Below, one piece after another: positions 33,936-46,830 of a DNA stretch of 64,000 bases. Numbering within the stretch: the stretch's first letter is position 1; each line of letters begins with the position of its first letter. The DNA lies in contig JAPVLO010000054.1 in the NCBI GenBank assembly GCA_027257055.1, positions 3,720,001-3,784,000 on the forward strand, in the 5' to 3' direction. The stretch is from Cephalopachus bancanus (lineage: Eukaryota > Chordata > Mammalia > Primates > Tarsiidae). The position numbers and the translations under genes were made by a program. A model generated the notes under the pieces. That model worked only from the letters and a program-made list of their open reading frames with translations, made no database searches and was not told where the DNA came from.

Positions 33936-34062
33936 CTTTGTGATTTTCAATGGTCCCACTGGTGATAAATAAGAGGCTGAGAAGAGCCACCGTAATGGCA
34001 GTCATCATTACAAGGAGGAAAATCAGGAACGTCTCCAAGGTAGAGAAGGTGCGTTTGGCCAT
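33936..34062 (-). CDS. ASAH2: ASAH2 coding exon 1: start codon and signal anchor
   Basis: This exon encodes residues 1-42 plus one base of codon 43. It begins M-A-K-R-T-F-S, a short basic cytoplasmic tail, followed by a long hydrophobic run (about residues 11-33, rich in L, F, I, V, M) that fits a type II signal anchor. The ATG has a strong Kozak context (A at -3, G at +4). The exon ends CACAAAG followed by intron sequence GCAAGTG, so the donor is GC rather than GT but otherwise matches the consensus perfectly. The nearest GT, four bases further on, would put exon 2 out of frame. A pyrimidine-rich tract lies just before the ATG, so the true 5' boundary may be a splice acceptor at 34064. Confidence 0.95.
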
Positions 34063-34063
34063 T

Positions 34064-34130
34064 TCTCCAGAGGTACCACAGTGACAGAAGAAGAAAAACA
34101 GAAGAGGAAGAAAAAGAAAGAATCACAAAT
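34064..34130 (-). promoter_or_regulatory. Polypyrimidine tract and possible splice acceptor before the ASAH2 start codon
   Basis: On the minus strand a long T/C tract (about 34080-34117) is followed by CTGGAG two bases before the ATG. This looks like an acceptor and would place the start codon at the beginning of an internal exon, with the 5' UTR elsewhere. It could instead be ordinary 5' UTR; the gap between tract and AG is rather long. Confidence 0.35.
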
Positions 34131-34890
34131 TAAAATGCATATGCTTCGAGCTGCCCAAGACTAAGCTATCTTAGTTCTTTCATATTAATAACAAGAATGG
34201 CAAGTACAGAGCACACTTACCACTGGTTCCATAGCCCAAGCCTATGGCAGACAAGACCAGTCAATTACAGAACTCTTTTTAAAGCTTGGATGGGCTTTCC
34301 AAATTGCTCTCAACACAATGTTCCTCCTGTCAGCCACCACTCATGATCTGGCACTGGCAACTGAGCTAAAATCTATTTGCACTCCCTGGCCATATCATAC
34401 TGCTTTCATCTATGGCAATGATGTTGATTATGGGTCTGTACATAGGTCTGGGCTGGGAGTGCTTCTGTCAACAAGGATAATTGATGCAATCAAGCATACT
34501 GCTTGCACCTAGGAGAAGGCTTGCTGGGGTTAGGGCCATACCATGTGGCCACCGGCTAAGTAAAATTATCTCGTCCTTACAGAGGTGAAACCCATAACTT
34601 TGTCCTTTAAACTTTGTGTACTCTAACTTTCAGTTATTACCTGGTGAGAAATGGGCATGGAAAGGGGAATTCATATCTCTGGTCTTAAGCCAAGCATTAG
34701 TAAAATTTTCCTCTTCAGTTATCAGAAGGATCTCACACATTTTGTAAACCCTGTATCAAAGAATGAGGATCAAGAATGTCCCTGTGTTCTACAAAAGCAT
34801 AAAATATCCTTACAGATTCCTTAAGATGTTTAAGAAGAATTCATCATTCCTCAGAGGGACTATACAAGCTAAAAACCCAGAGAATGTAAT
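34131..34890. other. Immediate 5' flank of ASAH2, no recognised element
   Basis: Unique-looking sequence just upstream of the start codon. A donor-like CCAGTG|GTAAGTGT lies near 34220 on the minus strand. I cannot place a TATA box or transcription start with confidence. Confidence 0.4.
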
Positions 34891-34894
34891 GGGA

Positions 34895-35130
34895 AAAAGT
34901 ATTATGTGGTGCTTAAAAACTGAGTTCTGACATCTGACTCCAGAGTTCAAATCTCACTTCTACCATTTACTGAGTGACCTTGGGAAATCCTTCCCCAATA
35001 CCAAACCTCTGTTTTTCCATCTTTAAATAGGAATATGACAATGATAATTTTAGTACCTATCTCATATAGTTCCTGTAAAAATAAAATGATATGATACAAC
35101 AATACTTCTTTTGTTTCATGGAATATAATA
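34895..35130 (+). mobile_element. MIR SINE
   Basis: 'GACTCCAGAGTTCAAATCTCACTTCTACCATTTACTGAGTGACCTTGGGAAA' is a clear sense MIR. Confidence 0.9.
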
Positions 35131-35514
35131 AGCATTCAAAATGTTAGTATTCATTATTAGGTTTTAAAATAGCAAAGACTCTATGCTCCTCCCTGTCCTT
35201 AAAGGGAGTTTTAGAGGAGGCTAATGTTAAAGGATTATTGCAATTACATGTGAGATCTTTAGAGTTCATTTTCTGAACCTGGGCTTTAGGAAGCCTGAGT
35301 AGTGAGATGGGATTGGGATCCCAGGATTCGCCTCCAAAATGAGTAATTTGTGGCCAAGGTGCTGCTAACCCCAGGAGTTACAAAATGGCAACAAGTAGGT
35401 ATATTTAGTATGGCCCAGATAATGTTTTGTTTCAATGTGACTTAGGTAACAAGATTTAAAAAATAACATTTATAGTTTATCTGTAAAGATACAGTTTACA
35501 TTTAGAAATCTGAA

Positions 35515-35809
35515 CCGGGCTCAGTGGCTCAGCCGTAATCCCAGCGCTTTGGGAGGCCGAGGTAAGTGGATTGCCTGAGCCTGAAGGTTTGAACCCAGCC
35601 TGGGCAACTTGGCAAGACCTCATCTCTACAAAAAATCAAAAATTAGCCAGGCGCAGTAGTGTGTGCCTGTAGTTCCAGCTACTTGGAAGGTTGAAGCAGA
35701 AAGCTTGCCGGAGCCCAGCAGGTTGACGTTGGGGTGGCCGTGACCATGCCACTGCCCTCCAGCCTGGGTGACAGAGTAAGACTCCTACTCAAAAAGTAAA
35801 TAAATAAAT
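35515..35809 (+). mobile_element. Alu SINE with target duplication
   Basis: Exact 11-bp duplication AGAAATCTGAA at 35504-35514 and 35810-35820; (AATA)n tail. Confidence 0.96.
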
Positions 35810-35820
35810 AGAAATCTGAA

Positions 35821-37165
35821 ATATCAAATTTTCCTTAAAATAGTTCATAAAATATGCTAACACTGAATCAGTATTTCCACATGCCAAGAGTTTTCTAAAA
35901 CTGAATAGCTGCTGTTCTCTTTACATGGGCATGCCTTCTTCACACAGCAGGCCTTATCCATCTAAATTGCTCTCTGCTCTGTGTAAGCATTTGATTTTGC
36001 ATTCCCTGGGTTAGAGGTAAAAGATCAGTCTAGCAGCATTTCAGGTAAGTCTGAACTGGGAGTGGACAGAGATTGGAACATCTTCCCAACTTTCTTGGTG
36101 ATTAGGAAGCTCTCCTCATTCATTTATCACCACCATGATCACCTTCACCACCATCAGCAGGGACAGCTTGAAATCCAGGGCAAAACAAATTGAGTCTGTG
36201 TCTAAGTCCCAACTTCTCTTGGCAGTCCCCAGAATCAGAATACACATCTAAGATATGCCTCTGAACTCTGACTATTTACAGAGCTCTGCTAGTCCTTAGC
36301 TGCTGTTTCATTCACGAACTTTGAACCCAGTATACCTAGTTCTTGCTCAAAACTTTGGTTTCTCTTAGCCTTCCTGCTGGCCAAGATGACTGACAGCTGG
36401 ACCGCCCAACCCCAGAACACTGACTGGCAGATTTTGCAAGTAAATGTGGTCACAGGAAAGGAGGCTGTGTCTCAAAAAGAAAGGGTACAAAATAATACTT
36501 TTCATTTGTTGGTTTCTGGTTTTGCTCTGTCAAACTGATTGCCATTGCTAGCCTTTTACAGAAGTCAACAATTGTGCTTGATTTAACATTACAGTTTCCA
36601 TCTCTTACTTGGGCTTAGATGATCTATTTCCCGTCATGTGCTCTACCACTCCGTTTAACTGCCAGGGTCACTGCCAACACATAATCATTCTTTTTGAATC
36701 ATTTTAGCTGACTCTACCACCACCTTTAGGGAAATTAAAACTTGAGTTAGCACTATTTATTTCTCATTGGTGATTAAAATCTGAATTTGAATGCTAGAGC
36801 AGATGCCTTGGCTGCCTTCAGAATGCAAATGCACCTTAGAGGGCTGCGCCAATGATCTTAAAGGAGTCTGGATTTCATAACGATTCCCACTTAATCTGTC
36901 ATAATCCTGCAAACTCAGTGATGAGGCTCTAATAACACAACAACAAGCCATTTGCCACATCTTCACCACACTGCAGTCCCTGTTTTTCAAGAAGGAGTTC
37001 CCTGTTTTTCAAAAAGGTGACAATAAAAAGTAACAATTTGGCAGAAAGGGCTTTCAAAGCTATGAAAATGAAGCGAAGCTTTAGGATTTCTTTCAGTTCT
37101 CTATGACAAAAGGATGATTCCAGATCCTTCCTTCCCTCCCTCCCCTAGAAAACAGTTATTCTTAC
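35821..37165. other. Upstream flank, no recognised element
   Basis: No named repeat. A possible enhancer cannot be judged from sequence alone. The candidate 5' exon donor is at the right end. Confidence 0.4.
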
Positions 37166-37260
37166 CTGATTCTATTTCTCCAAAAGAGCTTTCACATCTC
37201 AGTCAAGTCACTGGCCATCCAGAACCTTGTCTCCTTTCCCCTTGCACGTTGCTGTGCTTA
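37166..37260 (-). other. Candidate untranslated 5' exon end with strong donor
   Basis: On the minus strand the sequence AATAGAATCAG|GTAAGAATA forms a near-perfect splice donor, 3.1 kb upstream of the ASAH2 start codon and on the same strand. With the acceptor-like site before the ATG it could make a 5' UTR intron. The upstream limit of the exon is unknown; the range given is only indicative. Confidence 0.3.
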
Positions 37261-37689
37261 GACTTTTCAGCACTTTCTGAAACCTACTGAAGAAAAATGT
37301 TCACGGTCAAGTCCATGAGAGTTAGAGTTCTCATTAGCATACCCTGTGGGTCTGGTACAAAGATGAGATTAAAGTGTATTGATAACAAAAGGCTTAGACA
37401 CAAGCTGTCTCCTGGGACAGGCTGTTATCAGAAGTTGCAGAAGGTCTGCTGGACTGAAGGTCATTTTGGTTTTTCCAGCATGACAAGTTCTGTGCAAGGC
37501 CTAGAACTTGAATCACAAAAAATGCACCTGCTTCCCCGACCACTCGACATTCGACCAGCAATGAAAGGGAGCAGTACAGTAATGTATACTGGACATCAGT
37601 GTGAGCTATGGTACAACTGGACAATATTTACACCTATCTCAGAACAGAAAATTCATCTTCATTTTTAGGAATGCATGTAAAAAGAATGC

Positions 37690-38010
37690 AAAATTTTAGA
37701 TTAACTAAACCTGAATAATAAATAATGCAGCAAGAATTCTATGCAACCATTAAGAACTATACTAAAAATAATTTAATAACATGAAAAAAACCAAATATTG
37801 CTATTTTAAGTTTACAAAACCATATTATCCCATTTTTGTAAAGTATATATTATTTAGATATGCATGACCAGAAAGACTATAAGAAAGTACAGCAAAATGT
37901 TAAGAAGTAATTATCTGGCAATCATGGGTGGAATTTGTTTTCATATTTTTGCCTCTTAATAGTTTCTATAACAGCCATGCATCACTTTTGTAATGGGGAA
38001 AATAATATGT
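37690..38010 (+). mobile_element. Old L1 3' end
   Basis: 'AATAATGCAGCAAGAATTCTATGCAACCATTAAGAAC', 'AAGTACAGCAAAATGTTAAG' and 'GGCAATCATGGGTGGAATT' are L1M terminal landmarks. Confidence 0.7.
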
Positions 38011-38337
38011 TTTTTTTCTTCTCTTGAAGAATACATACTGTACAATAGCATGAAGTTAGACGGTGGCCCACAAGAGACAAAGAGAGCAATAAATGACACC
38101 CATTGCTTTTATGTGTGGATGTGTGTCAATCCAAGCGGTCCAGGGCACATTTGAAAGAAGGACACATAGGTCACTTAGTTCCTTGCAGAGTTTGAGGAGA
38201 GACAGGCTTGTGAAGACCCAATTGAAATTTTAGAGATATAAGTGCCTTCAAATAGAATATTTAGTAATGTATCTTAAATTCCTCTCTGCTACTACAAGGG
38301 GAGACAGATTAAATCATGGTATTAAACAAGTGTTTTT

Positions 38338-38338
<1 letters not shown>

Positions 38339-38390
<52 letters not shown>
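38339..38390 (+). repeat. (GT)n microsatellite
   Basis: About 25 uninterrupted TG units. Confidence 0.98.
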
Positions 38391-38391
<1 letters not shown>

Positions 38392-38399
38392 ATGTTAGA

Positions 38400-39749
38400 A
38401 TTCTTGGCTACATGCAATGGAGCCCAAATCAAGTTAACTTAAGGCAAAGGAGAAGGAGAGAGAGAGGAAAAAGTAAATTCACTACAACACAGCAAGCAAA
38501 GCTGCAGACCCAGGCTTGGAAGGCCAGCAATGAGGGCAGCTCTGTGTATCTAATTAGCAGGAGTCACTTCCATATCCTTCCCTTTAAAAGGATAAGTAAT
38601 TGGAAATTTTAACAAGACCATGGTCAAAGAAGGAAGGTCAGTTCTCCACTATAAAATCAAGGTGATATAGGTGCTGGGCAAGTAAAAGCAAGATACCCAC
38701 TAGTGACCTGCCATTGGATCTCCTCCACTCACCCTTCTCCCATTCAGTGGGAGGCCTCTAGACTATCCCTGTGGTCTCTTCCAGATCTCCGTCGTCATCT
38801 TCCTCCTCATAAAAAGGAGCCATGCCATGACCCTTTCACAGAGTCCTGCTCAGTGACCCACAATCTAGTCTGATGAGATCATTTTCACCAGGGTTTTAGT
38901 AGGTGATAATGGCATAACAAATCACCTTTCCTAGACATTTGAAGGTCCATGCTTGAACAATAAGGGATGAGAATTGAGGGAGACTGCGATCACTATGGCA
39001 GAAAAGTAGAGAAAGGATGTTAGGCCCAGGGTACTCGTAACGCTCATCAAAACAGCTGGCACTTAAAGCCAGGAACAAAACCAGCCTGGAGTGAGATGCA
39101 GATACAGTCACTGCAAATATTTTAAGTTGTGCATGTATTTGATCTCTGTCTGAATAGTCTCACATGAATCCTGTCAGCTTAGATAAGCTGTCTGCACTTC
39201 TCTACCCTCCACCCCAACAAATTCACTCATGCACACATGCTCCACCCATTTTATAGATGAGGAAACAGACACAGATTTCCAGAACAGGAAAGGATGATTA
39301 AAAGCGAGAATGATCCTGCAATGGTACTTCAGGATGCTAGCCCAAGTCTGTAGATTCCTAGACAAGACCCTCTGCTTTTCAGCAAACTCTTACTGTCTAA
39401 GTCACCATGACCTCTTAGGATATAAAATTCTATGCTCATTAGCAGTTGATAAAGCAAAGCTGACCTCTGTCTCTTGACAGACTATCACAGAGGAAAAAAC
39501 TCCCCAGAACAAGGTAAAGGTAGCTGAGGAAACTGCATTTAAGCCAGAAAAATATTTTTCCCAAAACCCCAACTCCTAAACCATTAACCAATAATCACTA
39601 GCATCACAAATTTTCTAAATATTTCACAAATACCTACTAGGTCAGAGCCTTAAAAGACATGATGCTATTTTCATATACTCCATGCTCATTAGCACTAAAT
39701 TACTTCTAGAAAACATATACCATTTGATATAGTATCTAGGGTATCATCT
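38400..39749. other. Upstream flank, mostly unassigned
   Basis: A short MIR-like core ('ATTTTATAGATGAGGAAACAGACAC') lies near 39250. The rest is not identified. Confidence 0.4.
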
Positions 39750-40530
39750 CTAAATACCACTTCTTGCTAAAAGGAACCAGAGATCCTTGGATAAACAGCT
39801 GGTTCTGGGACTTGGAGCAAAAATGTCGTAAGCTAAACTTGGAGTGTTTTATCATACCAGAAATCAAAAAGGTCACCAAAATTATTAAATCTATATTAAA
39901 AGAACAAAAAAAAATGTTTCCACTAACAAAAGACGGGCTAATGTGAGCATCAATTAAAACAATAACTGCAATGGGTCAAAGCAAATCAAGTATGCTTAAA
40001 TCCATGATGTCATAATGAGGCTTTTTAAATGATGCTAGGGAACCAATTTGTTTTTTTCTGAAAATTGGTGGAATAAGGAGAAGGAAGAGGAGGAGGAGGA
40101 GAATGGGAATCGAATCAAGAATGTTCTCTGCTTGTCTTATATAAATGTACCTTTGAAAAGCCACACCGTTGATGAGGGACAGTGTCTCATGATCAAAGTA
40201 ATCCAGTTAATAAATGAGGGATGATAAACTTGAATTTATGTACTTTGCAACTCTAATGGAATGATGGATCTCAGCAAAGATCATCAACACCTGTTGATGT
40301 CACTAAATGAGAGACCAGCAGACACAGCAAGCCCCTGGAGGATGCCAAAAAGTGAACCCTAAATCAGACCAGTCTCTAGGTCTAAGTTTATGGGGAATAC
40401 AAAAGACAGCAGAAGACGTATTTCAGAGGACAACGTGGGGGCACAGTAAGCAAAATCCAAACCGTGAGAAACTCAGCAAGATGAATGACTCCGTTTCTTT
40501 TAAAAAACAAAAAACAAAAAAAACAAATTG
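39750..40530 (+). mobile_element. Possible old L1 3' UTR
   Basis: 'GGAACCAGAGATCCTTGGATAAACAGCTGGTTCTGGGACTTGGAGCA' and the long non-coding A-rich run after it resemble old L1M 3' UTRs. The L1 terminus 'TTTGAATACCGGCTAGATATTTAACAATG' at 40830-40980 may be its end. Confidence 0.45.
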
Positions 40531-40532
40531 GT

Positions 40533-40720
40533 AGTAGAGAGGAAGAGAAAGGAAGAGGAGCTGTAGTGGGAAGAAGGGGTGGAGGTGAGGGAGAGAACAA
40601 GAATGGGTGAGAGAGAGGAGAGACAGGCTGAGGGCAAAGGAGGGATGGGGGAGAGTGATGGGGAGGGGAGGCGGGAAGGTGGGGGAGGGGAGGGGAGGAG
40701 GAGGAGGGGAGGAGAGCTAT
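40533..40720 (+). repeat. Homopurine, G-rich tract
   Basis: Almost only A and G for nearly 190 bases, with many GGGG runs spaced by one to three bases at 40645-40715. It can form triplex or G-quadruplex structures. Confidence 0.9.
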
Positions 40721-40997
40721 AAATTAAAGGAGGCCTGAGACCTCAGTCAACTGTATGATGTAGGCTTAAAACTAACATTATTTAGAACCTAATTCAAACT
40801 AATTTTTTGAAATGAGACAATTGGGGAAATTTGAATACCGGCTAGATATTTAACAATGTTAAGGGATTGTTGTTTAAAATGTTAGTGTGATAATAGTACT
40901 ATGAGTATACTTTTCAAAGAAATTCTTATATTTTGGAGACACATTCTAAAACACAGATTTTAAAAAAGGATAACAAGTATAAGAAGTGCAAAAATCA

Positions 40998-41042
40998 GAT
41001 GGATGGATGGATGGTTGGTTGGATGGATGGGTAGATGGACAG
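40998..41042 (+). repeat. (GGAT)n microsatellite
   Basis: Imperfect GATG/GGTT tetranucleotide repeats. Confidence 0.9.
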
Positions 41043-41935
41043 TTAGAAAGACAGATGGGAAGACAGATGGATGAGATGTAAACTTTGTTCTTCTACATGT
41101 GGGTTTGACAGGAGAGAGGTAGGTTTAAAGCACTGTGACAGACCACCTGGAGCGTTTCACTCAACACCCACCCTAAATCCTTCCAGTGTGCAGAAGCTGG
41201 AGTTCCAGACAGAATTTAGGTTCTGCCTTCCAGATGCACTGGCATGAGACTTTAACCAAGAACTGAGCCATGTGGGGAGAGAAGCAGGACATGGGCAATC
41301 CATTTTGCTGGTTTGGATCATGGCAGCACAGCCCTGGGTTGGCAGCTTGGTGGCTGCTTACAGATGCTTCAGCCTGCTTCCTTATTGCATGAGCATGACT
41401 GAGACAGCTCTCCTCTAAGCAGTTTAAGTTGGGAAGTTGTTCCTGAAAGTTCAGCCTCAACTCTCTGTCTTCAACCTTCACAATGATTCTGTGAGTTATC
41501 TCTATCCCTTAATAAATCCTTTTCTTTTTAAATTCCTTGGAGTGGATTCTGTTATCTCTAAATTAAGAACCTGTCTAAGGTAAATCTCCCAAAAGTGAGC
41601 CTTGAACCTCAATGTGGAGCATATATGCATCCCTATCAATTGGGCCCTGTATATGCCAGACTGCCTCTGAGAACATCTTTAAAGTTAAAGTGAAAAGCAG
41701 TCTGGCACAACGATTGTTTTATTGGTTCCAAAGCAAAATTTGTTTTAGCATACAGGACTACTGAGTTGGTATTTCATCATCTCGTGGGTTTTGCACAGGA
41801 CTGAAAAATCCCTCCGAACCCCAAAGCAGTCTCGTCAGTCAACTGTAAATTCACCTTTTCAGTTGTTTCAACCTGAAACTCAACCCAAAAGCAATAGAAG
41901 AGAGGCCTCTTCCATTCCAAGCTGGAATGAATGTT

Positions 41936-42064
41936 GTTTTGTTTGGTTTTATTTTGTTTTGTTTTTCATTCAAAGGGTACATATGCAGGTTCATCACATG
42001 AGTATATTGCATGATGATGAGGTTTGGGCTTCTATGGAAACTGTCACCCAAAGAGTGAACACTG
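41936..42064 (-). mobile_element. L1 3' end, minus orientation
   Basis: A T-rich tail (TTTTATTTTGTTTTGTTTTTC) is followed by 'GGGTACATATGCAGGTTCATCAC' and 'GAGGTTTGGGCTTCTATGGAAACTGTCACCC', an antisense L1 end. It abuts the plus-strand L1 end that follows. Confidence 0.7.
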
Positions 42065-42065
42065 C

Positions 42066-42290
42066 TGAAAGAAATCAAAAATTGAGTACCACATGTTCTC
42101 ACTCATAATTGGACGTTGAACAATTATCATAATACTATAAGAGAGGGATTGGCAGTAGTGGGAAACTACCGGGGGCGGGGAGGTGTACACACCTCAGCAA
42201 TGAGAGTACCTACATAATGACCATTTATATACCTAGCCCTGAATTGTGCCCCACATCTTTAAAAGAAAAAAAAAGAAAAGAAATCAATGA
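42066..42290 (+). mobile_element. L1 3' end, plus orientation
   Basis: 'TTGAGTACCACATGTTCTCACTCATAATTGGA' and 'ATACCTAGCCCTGAATTGTGCCCCACATCTTTAAAA' plus an A-rich tail. It shares its 3' end with the copies at 6359 and 11519. Confidence 0.8.
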
Positions 42291-42835
42291 TGACACTAAT
42301 AAATGGACTATTTTTTTTTATTTAACCCCTTATGTACCCATATGTTAAGACTGAGACTCTGAGACTGCAACTAGGAATGCAGCCCAGTATGCTGGGATTC
42401 CAGGAGGAAGACAACATGGAATAGTGATGATAGTGACAGGGCATGAGAAAAAAAAGGAGAATAGCAGAGGAGCAAACCCTTGCTCTCCTTCCCCCTGAAA
42501 CGTACAAAGCCCTTGTTCCCTGCAAAAGGTATAAGGAGACGTTTATAATCCTTCTCCTTCTTGCAGAGAACAAGGTCAATAACCTACTCCAGGGTTACAG
42601 AGTTTCTCTCCTCAAATTAACCCCAGGCCTGCCTTCCACACAAAGGAAAAAGGCAAAAAGAGGCATTGGAGGTAGGAAAAGAACTGGGGTTTAAATCTGA
42701 AGTTCAAGATTTGTATGTTTGTTTGTGGTGAATTGAATCCCTCTTAACTTCATTTTCCTTATTAGAAAAACAGAGTCTGGCAAGAGCCCACCAGGTTAAA
42801 AGATCACACAGATAATATGCTTTTAAAATTTCTCT

Positions 42836-44805
<1,970 letters not shown>

Positions 44806-44813
44806 CACCTTTT

Positions 44814-45122
44814 CCTTTCTTTCTTTTTTTTTTTTTTTTTGAGTTGGACTCTCATTCTGACACCCAGGCTGGAGTGCAGTGGCAGGCTCATGGCCACCAC
44901 AGCCTCGACCTGCTGGGCTTAGGTCATCCTTCCGCCTCAGCCTTCCAAGTAGCTGGAACTACAGATGCACACCACCACGCCCGGCTAATGTTTGTAATTT
45001 ACTGTAGAGACGAGGTCTCATCAAGTTGCCCAGGCTTGGTCTTGAACCCCCCGTGCTCAGGCAATCCTCTCGCCTCAGCCTCCCAAATTGCTGGGATTAC
45101 AGGCTGAGCCACTGCACCCAGC
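44814..45122 (-). mobile_element. Alu SINE with target duplication
   Basis: Antisense, T19 tail at the left; CACCTTTT at 44806-44813 and 45123-45130. Confidence 0.95.
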
Positions 45123-45164
45123 CACCTTTTTAAAACAATAAAAAATAAAATGAAATTAACTTCG

Positions 45165-45400
45165 TGAACTCTCAGTATGTTCCAGACACTGTTTTGAGAA
45201 CATTACATGAATTGTTTCATTTAGTACCCACAGTAATCCCATTAGCTTGGTACTATTTCTATCCCCGTGTTACATTTAGATTAGAAAACAAAAAACTGAA
45301 CCATAGAGAAGTTGAACCAATAGTCAGTAAGAGATCGAGCTGAATTCAGAAGCAGGTCCTCTACCCTCAGAGTTCTCAGCTGGATTAACATAGGCATCTG
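45165..45400 (-). mobile_element. MIR SINE
   Basis: 'CAGACACTGTTTTGAGAACATTACATGAATTGTTTC' and 'CTATCCCCGTGTTACA' fit antisense MIR. Confidence 0.8.
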
Positions 45401-45619
45401 CCTTTTACTAGTACAAATATACTTCAAGTCTTTACAGTAACAATAAGATCATGGATGCAAAGTAGTCAAAACCACAGAGTTATAAGAAATCAAACCTTTC
45501 GAGTCAGGGATGGTGAGAAGAGATAAGGATTCTGAAGTCACCTAGGCCAACCCCCTTGTCACAGAGATCAAGTGAAGTTGCTTGCCCAAGTTCACTGAGG
45601 TGGAGACTCACTGCACTCG

Positions 45620-46010
45620 ATCATTCGTATCTGGCTCTCCACTCCTTTTCAGGCATACGGGAAGGTGATGCTTTTCAGGCCCCTGGTAGCTCCTGGCCAA
45701 TGGACTGTGAGTAGCAGTGACATGTGTCACTTCTGGACTGAAGCATTTAATACTGAGGCATTTGAGAGGGGGTGTGAATTCTATACAGAACTCCCTTCCT
45801 CCGCTGTGGTGACCCTAATTGTTACGTGTCCCAGATGACAGATTACAAGTTCCTTGAGACACCATTTGGAAGAAACCAACCTCTGAGAGTCGTCAGACCG
45901 GGAACAGGTTTAGCATAAACAAGAAATAAATGTTCACATGTTAAGCAAATAAGGTTTGGGGGGGTTATTTGTTACCACAGCAAGCCTCTAGCTCTCCCTA
46001 ATACAGTCAC
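45620..46010 (+). mobile_element. Probable MLT1-like LTR
   Basis: 'CCTGGCCAATGGACTGTGAGTAGCAGTGACATGTG' and the end 'AGAAATAAATGTTCACATGTTAAGC..TTATTTGTTACCACAGC..TAATACAG' match this LTR class. Confidence 0.65.
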
Positions 46011-46597
46011 AATGACAATTCATGGGGATGACTCCTTAAATTATACATCTTCTTTGTAAATTCTTTTAATCCAATAAACACCTCCCATCAAGTAGTTTTA
46101 TTTCTACTTTTCAAAATATAATTAAATCTCTTTAATTCAGAGATTAAATTCCATGCAATCTCAATTTTAAAACAGTTAAAAATAGGAAGTAAATATGAAA
46201 GACCTTTAGGTCACAGAAATTCATGAAATAAAGTCCATGCATTTTATACAACAGGAGAGGCTCATTCAGATTGAGGTGACTTTTAATTGACATACAAGTC
46301 TAACCAACTGTTATTTTTCTTCTGATCATAAAAAAGTTAAAATAATCCTGGTTTCTGGAAGCAGGCATGCAGGTAGCAGAAATGATCACTGAAAGAGACT
46401 GAAGTGAAAATGACTCTGTCCAAGAAAATAATCAGTGGTCTGAGTGAGGCATTTTTAACAACCTCTAAAACAGCAGAATGAAACACATTTGAAAACACTT
46501 TCCACCAAGATTTTTATTCTTAATTTGGGGATTTCAAAGAAAGAACTCCAAGTTTTAAAGCTATCAAAAATATAAAAAATTGTATCCCCCCAAAAGT

Positions 46598-46603
46598 ATT
46601 GAA

Positions 46604-46648
<45 letters not shown>

Positions 46649-46830
46649 ATATATATATATATACATATACCAATATCTATAGTATATATATATACATATA
46701 CCAATATCAATAGTATATACATATCAACTATATATACATATACCAATATCAATAGTATATATATATACTATTGATATAGTATATACTATACTATATACTA
46801 TTGATATACTATTGAGAGAGAGAGAGATAA
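46598..46830. repeat. (TG)n/(TA)n tract with AT-rich minisatellite and perfect palindrome
   Basis: A TG run (46614-46642) leads into TA runs and about three units of 'ATACATATACCAATATCAAT' plus TATA spacers. A perfect 32-base palindrome lies at 46746-46777, and more inverted copies run to the short GA repeat at 46815-46828. Confidence 0.93.

Larger units (their letters stand above)
1788..34062 (-). other. ASAH2: ASAH2 gene span, start codon to coding exon 8 (5' half of neutral ceramidase)
   Basis: Neutral ceramidase hydrolyses the amide bond of ceramide to sphingosine and a fatty acid. It is a zinc enzyme of the plasma membrane and secreted fluids, strong in the intestinal brush border. Eight minus-strand coding exons join in one frame to give 368 residues that I recognise as the start of the family. 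Introns are about 3.5, 1.4, 6.2, 1.9, 1.1, 15.1 and 2.0 kb, and the eighth runs off the left edge. Family landmarks fall in order: N-terminal anchor, mucin box, G-V-G-R-A-D-C-T-G at the catalytic-domain start, S-G-T-H-T-H-S-G-P, and N-L-G-D-V-S-P-N. Human zinc ligands H194 and H303, R257 and nucleophile S354 (numbers from memory) match H182, H291, R245 and S342 here, all offset by 12. No stop or frameshift interrupts the exons, so this looks like the functional gene rather than a processed copy. Confidence 0.96.

Noticed and set aside
46455..46774. Hydrophobic small proteins with Y-I-Y-I and H-T-H-T runs
   Set aside because: Simple translation of TG/TA repeats, as are the C-V-C-V and E-R-E-R frames at 38340 and 27763.
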